Source: Clarireedia homoeocarpa (Eukaryota; Ascomycota; Leotiomycetes; Helotiales; Rutstroemiaceae). Taken from it: 64,000 nucleotides of DNA. The translations under genes and the position numbers were made by a program. Location: contig LNKV01000002.1 of NCBI GenBank assembly GCA_001465935.1, positions 1,860,001 to 1,924,000 on the forward strand, given 5' to 3'. Of the stretch, positions 32,361-43,516 are shown piece by piece (the first letter of the stretch is position 1; every line of letters begins with the position of its first letter). The notes below the pieces were generated by a model. That model was not told the DNA's origin. It made no database searches and saw only the letters and a program-made list of their open reading frames with translations.

Positions 32361-33383
32361 TTACTAGACAGTAAGTCGTAGTTCAATCTCTCTTTGCATA
32401 TTTTGGCTAAAGGAATAGAACAACTAGTAGTGCATTTAGGATAACAAGTATCGAGTCATTCTCGAAAACAGAACGTGATCAACGCTCGCTCTGCTTTTAC
32501 TATAATAAACACTCTGCTGATCGATTGTCCTGAGTAGCTTTGATCTTAATAACAGGCTCGTCATCAAATCCATAATCATTATCTGTCAGGCCTAATAGCA
32601 CAGGCTCGCCTGAAGTTAAAAGGACCACTACTCCGCCATAACAAGTCGCGTTGAGTGCCGTGACCCTGAACACATAGCCAATCCAGATAGTATTCATTTT
32701 GCAGATATAGAACTGTGATTTGCGATACGTGTACTCCGACGAAGATTTGCGACAGAAACAGGAAGTGAGGTTTTCTTAATCTTTTCGGGTGTATAGGATG
32801 TGTGCTTTCGCTGAGTTTTTCCTGGGCCCTTCGTCTTTATCTTTTAGTTGGGAGAGTTCTTGGGAGAGTTCTTGGGAGAGTTCTTCGATTTCTCGTTGAG
32901 TAAAGACTCAGTTAGGATAAGTAAATAATAGGCTATAAAAGCTTAGAAGCTAGAGACAGAGAGACTGCAGACGCTAGTACGATATTGATATTCAAGACCT
33001 CTATTGGAGTCAAAAAATTTGTCGCCTTTAAGCCCAAATGTGTATTTGCTGTATTATAATCATTTTTTAGTATAGAACCTTTCGTATTTATCTGTTCTCG
33101 GAGTTCTATTTCCTCGGCTTGGTTATATATAAAAGTAACCTTATCGATCAGATGTAAAAAGGAGATTATTGATAGAGGTTATATTTTCCAAGACACCTCG
33201 CCGCAGCATGATTCCAAACCTCTAAAGGTACCCAAACCTCCAAAGTTACCGAAATCTCTAAATTTACTGAAACCTCTAAATTTACTGAAACCTCCAAAGT
33301 TACCCAAACCGGCAAAACTACCAAAGTTCTTCCTATACCCAAGTATATCAAAAAGTATGGAGAGAAGGAAAACACCGATCCCC
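32361..33383. other. Intergenic region with short tandem repeats
   Basis: A minus-strand frame of 65 codons (32697-32500) has no stop and a plausible composition but no recognised family. The dodecamer ttgggagagttc occurs three times at 32848-32883. The region then becomes AT-rich and leads into the 18-base repeats at 33218. Confidence 0.45.
33218..33307 (+). repeat. Five tandem 18-base repeats
   Basis: The units have the form acctctaaatttactgaa with a few substitutions. On the plus strand one frame reads TSKGTQ, TSKVTE, ISKFTE, TSKFTE, TSKVTQ, so the period is six codons. On the minus strand another frame is open (SVNLEV type). No gene start was found for either, so coding is unproven. Confidence 0.75.
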
Positions 33384-33989
33384 TCAGCTACTTTCCGCCC
33401 ATTTAAACCAGACCGTCAGCAGCAAGGAGAAGAATGAGATAAACCAAGCAAGTATCTCCAGTAGACCACTTAATGATGTAGGCAAACCAAGTCCGTACTC
33501 TCGAGAGATCCAGATAATAGCCGTCATGCTCGATACGAAGTAAAAGAAAAGGACCACGACCAAGAGTCGGTGTACTTTGAAGCCTTCTTCTAGCATAATG
33601 CCCCAGCCTGGCTCTGCCTGATCACCGTAATTTGGAACCAGCTGATCTCCCCTTTTCTTTGGGATCTTCACAAAGATGTATGCCGAGCGGTGGGGCTGCT
33701 TTTGAAACTCCAAATCTGGTATCAGGTCCTTCTTTGTAGGAAGGTGACGAATCCATTCGTTGTAGCGCTGCCATGGATTTGCATTTTTCTGCCAGTCCCT
33801 GTATACCACTTCATCGGTAGGCTGCGGCAGAAGCCCACCGGGTTGGGGCCCCACTGGGTGGGCTGAGAAAATGAAAACCTGGCCCACGACCCATGGGTTA
33901 CCCACGACTCGTGAATTACCCATTACCCAGTGGATAATAAGTTGGATTATGGGTAATGGGTAATGGGTAGCCCAGGGGGTAATGGGCAA
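33384..33989 (-). pseudogene. C-terminal part of a fungal two-TM membrane protein, 5' end replaced by repeat DNA
   Basis: The open frame is 201 codons. Its first 55-60 residues are translated from the CCCATTACCC-rich repeat at 33824-34260 and look artificial. The remainder reads like a known Leotiomycetes protein family of unknown function: YRDWQKNANPWQRYNEWIRH, IPKKRGDQL and EPGWGIMLEEGFKVHRLL. It ends in two hydrophobic segments (LVVVLFFYFVSSMTAIIWI and LLEILAWFISFFSLLLTVWF). The simplest reading is that a repeat element inserted into, or rearranged, the 5' half of this gene. A surviving upstream exon was not found. Whether the fused frame is still expressed is unknown. Confidence 0.6.
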
Positions 33990-34260
33990 TGACTAATCTA
34001 TTATGGAAGAGACTGCGTTTAACTAGACAAAATTACAAGTTCAATTTTCGTTACAAAGCATAGTAGAAAGAGCACAATTTTGAGATTAGTAGAAATTATT
34101 TACTATATAACTTCTTAGTCTACAATAGGTCCTGGGTTCTTGGCAGCCCAATGGGTAACCCATGGGCGGGACATCCCATTATCCCATTACCCGCTCAGCC
34201 CATGGGGACCCAGTGGGCGGGACAAGAAGTGGAAAACCCGGCCCATGGGGCTCCACGCCG
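33824..34260. mobile_element. GGGTAA/CCCATT-rich repeat region, possible transposon ends
   Basis: Two blocks, 33824-33980 and 34139-34260, are packed with the words gggtaatggg, cccattaccc, cccatggg and their complements. They share similar strings in direct and inverted orientation (for example gaaaacctggccca and gaaaacccggccca). Between them lie about 150 AT-rich bases. Such subterminal words mark ends of small DNA transposons, but no transposase is present and no clear target duplication was seen. Confidence 0.55.
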
Positions 34261-34313
34261 CAGCCAAGTCACCATATGACTGGCGTCGTAACAGTAGATA
34301 TCATATGAAACCA

Positions 34314-34430
34314 AATATAAGCCCAAATTGTCACTTCTCTAGAAGTGTGAGATTTATAAGCCCATATTGTCACTTCTCTAGAAGTGGCGTCACTTTTGGA
34401 AATTCACAAGAAGTGGCGTCACTTTTGGAG
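34314..34430. repeat. Dispersed repeat, copy A, with internal duplication
   Basis: The motif tgtcacttctctagaagtg occurs twice about 39 bases apart, each after ataagccca. The string agaagtggcgtcacttttgg occurs twice at the right end. Bases 34343-34400 match 55889-55946 in reverse complement at about 52 of 58 positions. Confidence 0.8.
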
Positions 34431-34526
34431 TCTCCACATATCAGTAAAAAAATTACAAACAAATTTGATGTAGGTATATAGATATATAACTAAATTTGTG
34501 GGCAGGAATTAGAGGTTCATAGAGAT

Positions 34527-36024
34527 TTATCTGAAGTATCTTTTCAATCCTCCAATCTTTTTTGCAAGACGATTCAAGTGAATCTTCATCTCAGGATACC
34601 AAGCAATCAAAAATACAATACCACATACTGGAACCGCTATACTGAAAAACAAGATTAAAGAATGTCTGCTAATAGTATCATTCATACCCAAAAGACTTGT
34701 TATAAAAGACAAAGGAACAAATAATAACGCAAGATTAGTTAGCCTCGTTATATTGTGAGCTTCCCTCAATGACCATCGACTATCAGTGATTTGCACCAAG
34801 GAGGTCACCACTGCTAGCTTGGTCTCCAAAAGGGCGCTGTACTTTTCGACCATAGCAGCCAGGTGTTTGTAGTCCTGAAGCAGAAGATTGTACTCCTCTT
34901 TTTCGCCATCCGGCAAGGCGCGGGAATCGATTAACATGGTGATGTAGTTTAGCTTTGTGAGCGTCTGCAAGCATCTCCTAGTCCATGTCTGCATCGAGCG
35001 CAAATCAAGATCTAGCTTTGTGAATCCTTGATTCTGTACGGGGTTTGTGGTGGAGTACTCATATAGCATGACATTTCTGTCGAGGCATTCGATGTATTTC
35101 ACCCATTCTGCAGCCACGATCTTGAGCGGGTAGTATCCGACAGAAAGGAGATTCGGACTCCCTAGTTCAAAGGAAGAGGGAGATTTCTTGGTCCAGTAGA
35201 AGATTAAATCCTCAAAGTGCGATAAGCGCCCAGGTATATCACTCGTTTTTTCGAAAAATGACTCGGATTCAATAAAGTCCTCATAACCTCCTTGAAATAA
35301 GGCCGATGGAAAATTCACTGCCTTTTTAGATGACCGGTATGTACCGTCAACCGGAGGATCAACAAGTACCAGCCCTGGTATCATTAGCTACATTTTCTAT
35401 GGTGGATGGCAGAATTTTACCAGTCCATTGCTTCGATTTTGTGCTCGAGAAAAGGACAGAACAGCAACGCTGCACGAGGCCAAGGTGTATATCTCGGGTC
35501 TGTGGCAGTATCACGACCTTTCTGGGAACATTGCCGCTACTTACGAGCCCTCTCCACCCACCGGCTCCTTCACCAAATCTCAAGACTTGGTGATGTCGAA
35601 GGTTGAAAAAATTCTGTGACCGAGCTTGAGATGGCAATCGCAACATGGATCGCCTTGAAGAATCAAGCGAGACCCTTGGGGCATCAATGTGGGCAGAGAA
35701 GAACACGGGGTTGATATCCAAGGCTTTCCCCAGTATTTCGATTACTGCCCTTGTCAAGTCTTCCACAACGATTATGCGACCACTCAATTTGTCGGTTGTA
35801 CCACACACATTGTATGTCCCTCCTGAGTCGGCCAATAGGTTAGAAAGCCCATCGCTGTCCAGGTCATACCGCAATGGGTGCTCATTCTGCGCGCCGAATT
35901 CAAGACAGGTAATTTTGCAAGGCTGCTCAACTAAGTCTTTTTGCAAAAAAGCGAACAGGTTTTCGAGAGATGGGATTCTTTGAATTTGCGTTGCAACATA
36001 ATCTATGTAATATTTTTCTCTCAT
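34527..36024 (-). CDS. CorA-like Mg2+ transporter family protein
   Basis: This is a predicted membrane protein of 483 residues. Exons 36024-35421 and 35374-34527 are separated by a 46-base intron whose removal joins KQWT to GLVLVDPPVDG in frame. A long soluble N-terminal part precedes a helical stalk (about 300-400, LLLQDYKHLAAMVEKYSALL and RWSLREAHNITRLTNLALLF). Two membrane segments follow near the C-terminus (about 408-430 and 440-462). Between them is the family signature GMN in SLLGMNDTIS. CorA proteins are pentameric Mg2+ channels. Fungal CorA-like proteins with large variable N-termini are numerous and mostly untested, so transport itself is inferred. It is divergent to the RelA/SpoT-like gene, with 330 bp between the starts. 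Confidence 0.85.
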
Positions 36025-36354
36025 AATGCGCTAAGTCGTCAAGTTGCTGATAATCTTTAGGAGCTAGAAGGGGACACCGATCTCTATAAGAAGTTTGATG
36101 TCCTCAGCCTCAATGATAAGCACTTGGTCTAATCAAGTAAAGAGGCTTGTCTGATATTTTTGCCAAGCCCGGATGTGGTGCAGTGTAACGCATTGAAAAA
36201 TACAACGGTGGCTCGGCAGCAAGGCTGGGTTATAAATCACGCTGATGGCAGGCAATTCTCCAGGGCTTATTGCTCAAAAATTCCTCTATTTTCAAAGCAA
36301 ATCAATTTACTCGATCTTAAGACCCCGAAATCCAAGTGGAAAGTATTCAGAAAC
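36025..36354. promoter_or_regulatory. Shared 5' region of the CorA-like and RelA/SpoT-like genes
   Basis: The 330 bases between two divergent starts should contain both promoters. The rightward reading frame stays open back to 36160 without an ATG, so an upstream exon for that gene is possible. Confidence 0.45.
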
Positions 36355-38398
36355 ATGGCTTTGAACAATGATTACTTCGATAATCTTCTCGAGGAATTTA
36401 AGGAGAACTACAGTTCCAATGCAGCGTTGATTGAAAAGAACGTCGATGAAATTATCACTTTATTGCCCACCGCCTTGGCCCAGGCCGGAGTGTTAGTTCA
36501 AAATCCTATCGCTAAAAGAATCAAGACGTTGGAATCCGCACTGGGTGGCATAAGACGACGTAGAGATGCACGAATGGAAAGATTGCGTCTTAGGGAACGT
36601 TTTGAGAAGCAAGAGGATTGGGAACAGTACTGGAAACATCAGAACAAGCCCGGAAGAATCGACAGTGTAGGAGAATTCCCAGACTGCAAGTCTATGTTCA
36701 AAGCTCTGCGTGATATAGGTGGTATCCGCATTCTAGTTTACTATCCTAGTCATGTAGAGAAGGTTGTAGAGGCCCTGAATATTAACGCAGATATCACAGT
36801 CGATCGAGTTATCGAAAGGGGAAAAACCAAGCCGCGGGATGTGAGTATGATGAAGCCTTTCGTTTATACTATATATTCTCAACTCCTTTCATCTTATGTA
36901 CCCCATTTACCCCAGAATCCTTCCAATCTGGGAATTATTACTACCCTCACTCCCAAGACTTTCTGGGAATAGTAATAACTAACTTCCGGATCATTAGATG
37001 TTCTATCTGAAGAAATATGTCAATAAATTGGAGGGGAAGCACCAGTCTGACGAGGAGTTGATAGAGAGCAAAGTCTCCGCATACCGAGCAACGCACTTAC
37101 ATGTTTTCCTTTCCAGTAACCCGGCGGTCATTGTCGAGCTCCAAATTATAAGTGTTGTAATGAATGCATGGGCCCAGATAGAGCACGACTTAGTTTACAA
37201 GCCGATCGCGGAGCCGAGCAACGAGGACCTCGGGATCTTGGAGAAGTTTGAGCGCATCGTCCCGATCGCAGATGATGCTCTAACACAGTTTGAGGGAACC
37301 CAAAGCGAAGACTTAATCAAGACATTTGCCATGGGTCTTCACGACCTCGGGATGTGGATTGAAATTTCCTGTGCAGAGAAGAGCATCTATCCTTTGAAGG
37401 AGAAACCGCAGGCGTGGAGATACCTGGAGTTACTTTTGGATGTTTTGCAAGCCGGAAATCAACACAATCCAGAGATTATCAAGAGTCTCATTGACGATCT
37501 TTCGAAAACCGGAATAGATGAATCTGTCTTTAATCTGGAACTGCCTCTGCATTTAGCGAGGCAATTCCATAAGGTTCATCCGAATCTGATCACAACCAAT
37601 ACAACTTTATATAGCTTACAATTTGGTATAGAATTGGCAAGGTTTCTTGCCTTTCGTGTTATTCATACCATAAACATGGCGGCATATCTAGGAACCGAGC
37701 AGGATCTTCTGCTAGCAATTCGAGATTCCTTGCCCAAGGGTGTCAATTGCCCTACGATAATAGACTTCTTGGACATCTTACACCCAGCCTGCCCACACAT
37801 ACATGTGGGCGCGGACGAGAAAATCATTGCATTCTGCAGAAGCTTCCTAGAGGCAAAGAACCTACGAGAATTCTGGCGAGATAGCAATTCGCCGTACCAA
37901 AGAAGTTCTCACACGCTCGCACTCCTGAAGCTTCCTATTACGCTCATAGAGATCGGTCTTGTGGCATACCCCAACGACTGCATACAGTCCGATATGACTG
38001 ACTCGTATTATACTACCTATAAGAGGGAAGTGATTGTTCCAGGATCACTCAGCGAGTTGCTTTACGAGCCTGAATATCCTCACTGCCTTCCAGAGCTTTA
38101 TTCCGCAGTGTCAGATATACAGCATGCGAAGATCGAGGACGGGTATATCATCAATGAGTATCCAGCGCAAAGGCATTCCAGCAAACCAAGACATTATACT
38201 GGTTACTTCAGAGCAGATTTGCAATCAGATTCCCAGTCGCCAAGATGGAGGTACATCAAGACCATGCCGAAATCTTGGGGATTGAAAAAGATTAAAATTC
38301 CGTTGGAAATATCAAGTAAAGACTTGCTAGGAGCTGGCATTAAATACTCAATCCAGAGAGGTATTGTGGTGTGCGAGCCTTTACCTAGAGATAATTAG
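36355..38398 (+). CDS. Fungal RelA/SpoT-domain protein (putative ppGpp synthetase-like)
   Basis: Exons 36355-36840 and 36998-38398 (intron of 157 bases) give 628 residues. The start was set at the first in-frame ATG (MALNNDYFDNLLEEF). The N-terminal third carries a RelA/SpoT nucleotidyltransferase domain: basic helix KRIKTLESALGGIRRRRDAR, DIGGIRILVYYPS with the metal-binding Asp at 120, AYRATHLHV with the stacking Tyr at 191, VELQIISVVMNAWAQIEHDL with catalytic-type Glu at 209 and His at 225, then VYKP. All residues expected of an active (p)ppGpp synthetase appear present. No HD hydrolase domain was seen. The C-terminal 400 residues are helical and of unknown function. Fungal members are known from genome surveys but little studied. 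Activity is inferred. Confidence 0.85.
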
Positions 38399-39667
38399 TC
38401 CCCTCTTGCTCTGTGTACTGTATATGCTGTTTGACCGTTAGTTGTCGATATGATTGTAAGATTACTAGTATTGGGGAGGAGATCACGAAAGAGGGTCGCT
38501 GTACTTTTGAATCGTTCTCAGTCTCCCTAGGCATGTTGCCGCCTGTAATGCTATGTAGTGCTGGCTGGCAGTGAGCATAATACAAGCCAGGTTGCAGCCT
38601 TCAAGCTTCAAGCGGGCCGACACCTAAGCGTCAATGTTCAAAATCTCCGTACATACCACATAATACTACGATTGACCGACTACTTCCTTCCCTTCCCTCG
38701 GATCTCCCGCTTAAGTGATCCGAATCGACTTTGAATCGCCTATCTTAACACCTCGGAGTCTCTACTCAACGATTCTAATGACTATATGTTGGTGAGGCTT
38801 CGTTTGGTGAAACCCCACACTACTGTAAAGCATAGGATTCTGCCGGGTCTAATTTCTGCCTAGTAGGGAGAGCATCCGAGTATCAACAACAACTCTCCAA
38901 CGTCTGCCAATATCTCGTTAGATACAATTGACGAATTGGCTATACAAGATAATCGTCGAAGTATTCCTATCATGGATGACTGGGATTTCTATCATTTGGT
39001 TAATGAAGTTGCTTCTTTACACCAGGAATCTGACAAAATTTCCCAGCCTCCTCCTCCTCCTCCTCCTCCTCTATCTAAGGTTTCTATACCCCGTTTTATT
39101 TGGCCAACTACTTCGTACCATAGGAGTCTGGACTCAAAAAGGTCGTTAGAATGAAAGCTTCGCTTATACTACAAGTAATTCGCCTAGTAATCACCTTTCT
39201 CCACAGTCGGGCAGTAATCGTTTGCCTATCTGAGAGCTTTGTACCTAAGCGCGGGACTTTGAGCGACACGTAAGCAGATGAGCCGGGGGTTGATGCATGC
39301 ACCGAAGGTTCAAGTGTTGGTTGCCTTGAGGTCAGTTTTTCCACTTTATCCGTAAGCGCGGTGATTGGTTTTACCGCATCGAATACTTGGACGCATAGTA
39401 ACACAACAGAGGTTACACCAGCTAGCCGATTGGTTGTAAGAACAGGGACCCCCTAAGCTTTGGGTTGCTAAAACCTGTTTTGCTTTGGTTCCGATAAATG
39501 CCTCATACTGGGTGGGTATTTAGATCATGTGCCACCCTCGCTTAATTACCGACTATCCGATTATCTTCGTTATATATTCCTCCCCGCAACCCTTTCGTTT
39601 AATTACCGACTACTTTTTGTTCTCGATTATCTTTGTTATATATTTCTCGAGCGTCGTCCGTACAGCT
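38399..39667. other. Intergenic region with possible broken coding sequence
   Basis: A plus-strand frame around 38878-39154 reads plausibly (LDTIDELAIQDNRR, MDDWDFYHLVNEVASLHQES) and includes a (cct)n microsatellite at about 39048-39071 coding polyproline. It has no clear start or homologue. Two short copies of ttaattaccgacta near 39540 and 39598 precede the tandem array. No complete gene was recognised. Confidence 0.4.
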
Positions 39668-40664
39668 ATTATCGCAATCACCATCGAACGCCTTGGAAGT
39701 TGAGTGAGTCATTATCGCTGCATCCCCCACTGTCCCTGACTCCCCACGACCAGTTCACACGCGACCCGCACCATTCTACAGGCTTCTACTCGCCGCCTAC
39801 GGCCGGCGAAAGACCCTGGGTGCCGGCTTCAGGGTCGACTGGCAATCGTGGCGCGTCTTGGCTGGGTTAAGTTGTATGTGAATGGCACAATCTGACTGTC
39901 CTAGCACCTGGTCCTATATACGAATTATCGCCGCACGCCTTGGAAGTTGATTGAGTCATTATCGCTGCATCCCCCACTGTCCCTGACTGCCCACGACCTG
40001 TTTACGCGACTGGCACCATTCTACAGGCTTCTACTCGCCGCCTACGGCCGGCGAAAGACCCTGGGTGCCGGCTTCAGGGTCGACTGGCAATCGTGGCGCG
40101 TCTTGGCTGGGTTAAGTTGTATGTGAATGGCACAATCTGACTGTCCTAGCACTCGGTCCTATATACGAATTATCGCCGCACGCCTTGGAAGTTGATTGAG
40201 TCATTATCGCTGCATCCCCCACTGTCCCTGACTGCCCACGACCTGTTTACGCGACTGGCACCATTCTACAGGCTTCTACTCGCCGCCTACGGCCGGCGAA
40301 AGACCCTGGGTGCCGGCTTCAGGGTCGACTGGCAATCGTGGCGCGTCTTGGCTGGGTTAAGTTGTATGTGAATGGCACAATCTGACTGTCCTAGCACCTG
40401 GTCCTATATACGAATTATCGCCGCACGCCTTGGAAGTTGATTGAGTCATTATCGCTGCATCCCCCACTGTCCCTGACTGCCCACGACCTGTTTACGCGAC
40501 TGGCACCATTCTACAGGCTTCTACTCGCCGCCTACGGCCGGCGAAAGACCCTGGGTGCCGGCTTCAGGGTCGACTGGCAATCGTGGCGCGTCTTGGCTGG
40601 GTTAAGTTGTATGTGAATGGCACAATCTGACTGTCCTAGCACTCGGTCCTATATACGAATTATT
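39668..40664. repeat. Tandem array of four 245-bp units
   Basis: The anchor gccttggaag recurs at 39690, 39937, 40182 and 40427, giving spacings of 247, 245 and 245. Copies 2, 3 and 4 are almost identical over the whole unit. Copy 1 has several differences near its left end. The variant cacctggtcc or cactcggtcc alternates A-B-A-B in copies 1-4, which suggests that the last event duplicated a two-unit block. Each unit is GC-richer than its surroundings and contains ctcgccgcctacggccggcg. Its longest open stretch ends in a stop in every copy, so the array is not an in-frame coding repeat. Confidence 0.95.
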
Positions 40665-40929
40665 CTGTCTTGCGATTCCCCCTTGTGTTCTGCTTTCGAC
40701 ATTCAGGAGTCAGGGCTGCTCTACTCGGAAAGAAGCCCGGGCGGGTGGGATCCTGAGCCAAAGTCTCGGGGGCCTTTCACTTTTGCAGTACCTGCTGACA
40801 TTTCTTCCAACTTTCTAGGTTCTACGTTAACATAATAACGATCGACTTCTCGGACATCGCCAACAACCTCAGTCAACTCAGGAACCACAACGATTCCGAA
40901 TACTCCGCGCCCTCAGTATACCCGAAAAC

Positions 40930-42128
40930 ATGAGGCAAAAAAAAGACAAGATGACTGTAAGCAACCTGCAGCCAGACGAAGGTGGAACTGCCTTGGGAGA
41001 AGACAGTGATACTGTTGACACCAGGTCATCAGCGTCTTCCGACGGATCCCGTCACAGAGCGCACAATATCCAGCCGACATGGCCTTCTAAGGTCGCAATT
41101 AAGACACCAGCCTTGGCGTCTTGGCAGGCCACCCGTCTAGACAACATCTTCCTGCACATAAATTGGGCTCCACGAGGCACCTCCGGCAGCGCTTTCTTCA
41201 AGCTTCGTACGCCTTTACGTTTCGAGGGCGGACCAAGCACCGGGCGCGACGGTCTCAGCAATGTCTTCATCTTCATTCACCCAGAACGTATTCGCCAGCT
41301 CTCATTCAACATAAAGCCAGATGAGAAACCGTTTGGCCCGAATACAGTAACCTTTGAATTTAGTATGAATAGGGCACCCGCACTAGTACTCCCACGCACC
41401 TATGATTCTATAAGCCCAGAGGTGGAAGAGGTGATGAAATCCTTACGTAAGCTCGCTACACAATTAACCTTTACTATCTATGTATCGGTTTCACGCAGGA
41501 CTCTGCCAGCATCATGGATACAGCAACTCTGTACAGCTGTGACAGATCATAAACTGTCGCCTATTTTGGCTTGCGCGAACTTGAGCACACTCTACCTAGC
41601 TCGAGGTGCCCAGCTGCTAGAGGGAGACGATCTCCCTGAACGTTTTTCAACTCCTCCAACTTATGATGATGTTGGTCCATGCCCCCCGGATGCCGTCCAG
41701 AGTGAGAGTAAGCATTCTGTTCTCATTTAGTCTCCTACTTGTAGGCTTATATCTCTTCAGGAAAAGGCCAGAAACGCCGTCGCAGCTCCTCCGAATCCGA
41801 ATCCGAATCCGGATCTGATCACCAACCAATGAGCTATGCAGCTGTTAAGGCATTGCTGGATACACGACTTGCCACTCATAAGCGCGAGGTAGTCGAGATC
41901 CTTGCAGCTCACAAAGATCAGGTCTTACAACTGCTGGATGACTTGAAAACTGAGCTTGATCAAAAGCTCGACACTAGGGAGGAACAGCTTGTGGCGGATA
42001 GGCTGACAGACTTAGTCGCCCAAAAAGTGCAGGAAGAGATGGTGGAGGTAGAAGATCACTTGTTGGACACTATCACTTCGATGCCTCTACAGGCTTCCTT
42101 AACATTCCCCGAACATCTTCATTACTAA
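40930..42128 (+). CDS. Uncharacterised fungal protein with coiled-coil C-terminus
   Basis: Exons 40930-41707 and 41761-42128 (intron of 53 bases) splice in frame to 381 residues. The N-terminus is Ser/Asp-rich and disordered. The central region, about 55-230 (LDNIFLHINWAPRGTSGSAF, FIHPERIRQLSF, FSMNRAPALVLPRTYD), belongs to a family I recall as repeated in many Eurotiomycete and Leotiomycete genomes, without known function. After the intron comes a basic patch KGQKRRRSS with an SESESES run encoded by a gaatcc microsatellite. A charged helix follows (HKREVVEILAAHKDQVLQLL, LDTREEQLVADRL), likely a coiled coil. It lies just after the 245-bp array. No transposase or nuclease motif was seen. The protein is probably real; its function is unknown. 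Confidence 0.72.
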
Positions 42129-43516
42129 GTCCAAATATGGCCAGCCGAGGCTTGGATCGTGTCCACTCAAATCGTATCACGTGATAACACACACCCGACG
42201 TGCCTATGTTGACTTGTTTATTTTTTTCTAAGCCCAATCCCTATCTTTTTAACTTCCACCCAAAACAGCTCACAAAACCGGCCAATTCGTGTCGTCTTTG
42301 CACATAGCTATCGCTGGCTATGACATCGCCACTAGATAATCCGTCTACTACGACGGCCAGCCTATATGTTACTATTTTAACCGCACGAATTTTTCTTTTG
42401 ATTCGATTTTGGATTGCTGTGGACCGAACTAATTGCTGTGCGAAATTTGCAGGGCTACTGTGATATTGTTGTTACCCAAGGTGCCTGCCTACCTTGTCCC
42501 TCCTTGCGGATAAGGCTATACACCAGAAAGCCTACGATGACCAATTTGCTGCTGCACTCGGAATGCACCTCGATACTCTTGCTACAGTACAATTCAGAAA
42601 TACTATATACCACGGCGCTGCCGACGAATGGCCTATGGGATATACACTAACAGAGCTCAAAGAGAATCTAAGAAGGTTTCATTAAGTCCTCAAATTTGAA
42701 TTATATTCACCTATCTATGAACGCTTTTGTTTATCTGCTTGTAAATGCTCTTGCCTGCCAACCAAGTAAATTCTCCACTTCCGCCCTCCACCTTCTAGTT
42801 CTCTTGTAAGCTCTCCCCCTACTACAGTAGCTCTCTCTTCCCGGCGGCTCATAAAAAAGGGCCTAATCACTGACACTCATTGACACAGGGATTTAGTCTC
42901 ATTTGATTTATTCAAGGGCTTAGACAGAGCTTCTTACAGAGCTCCAGGATTCGCCTCAGGCTCGACCCAGTAGGGTATACACCAGCGTACAATTAAACGC
43001 AACGGGCCCACAGGCAGGCACCGTCATGGGCCTGTGACAATCAAGTCTGGTACGTCGTGTTGTAATGGGGCTGAATCCATGATGTACGGGTCATTATTCT
43101 TCCGTTCCGGGCTCATTCCTGGGCATATATATAGCAGTAGTTTAGCTACCTAATCAAATCATCCCCTTCTTTCTGCTTTATTCTCTCCCTTGGATAACAG
43201 CTATAGTGGTTTTTTTTACCGTGCACTCGACGGCACATCTGTACTCCTTTTACAGTATGACTCGTACTGCGTCTCGAAGATCACCTCTTTTCTGTCAAAT
43301 CACACATGAGCGATGACATGCCTTTTGCTTTTTCACAATTTTCTTGCAGGAACGCGCTTTAAGTGGCCTTAGGGGGCGGGGTAAGTACTCGTCATCACTT
43401 TTTCTAATTCCATTCGATGGTCCTCCCTCTACAATTTAAAGACTCTCCATCTTCTCAATTTACCGTCTGTATTTGCTCTTTAACTTTCGTGTTTCACTTA
43501 ATTCCGATTGTCTATC
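42129..43516. other. Intergenic region upstream of the MFS gene
   Basis: A 63-codon plus-strand frame (42494-42685) reads plausibly but has no family match. Pyrimidine-rich sequence before 43517 suits a promoter. No RNA gene was recognised. Confidence 0.4.

Noticed and set aside
39529..39870. 113-codon frame entering the first 245-bp unit
   Set aside because: It ends inside the unit and does not continue through the array, so the array is not coding in this frame.
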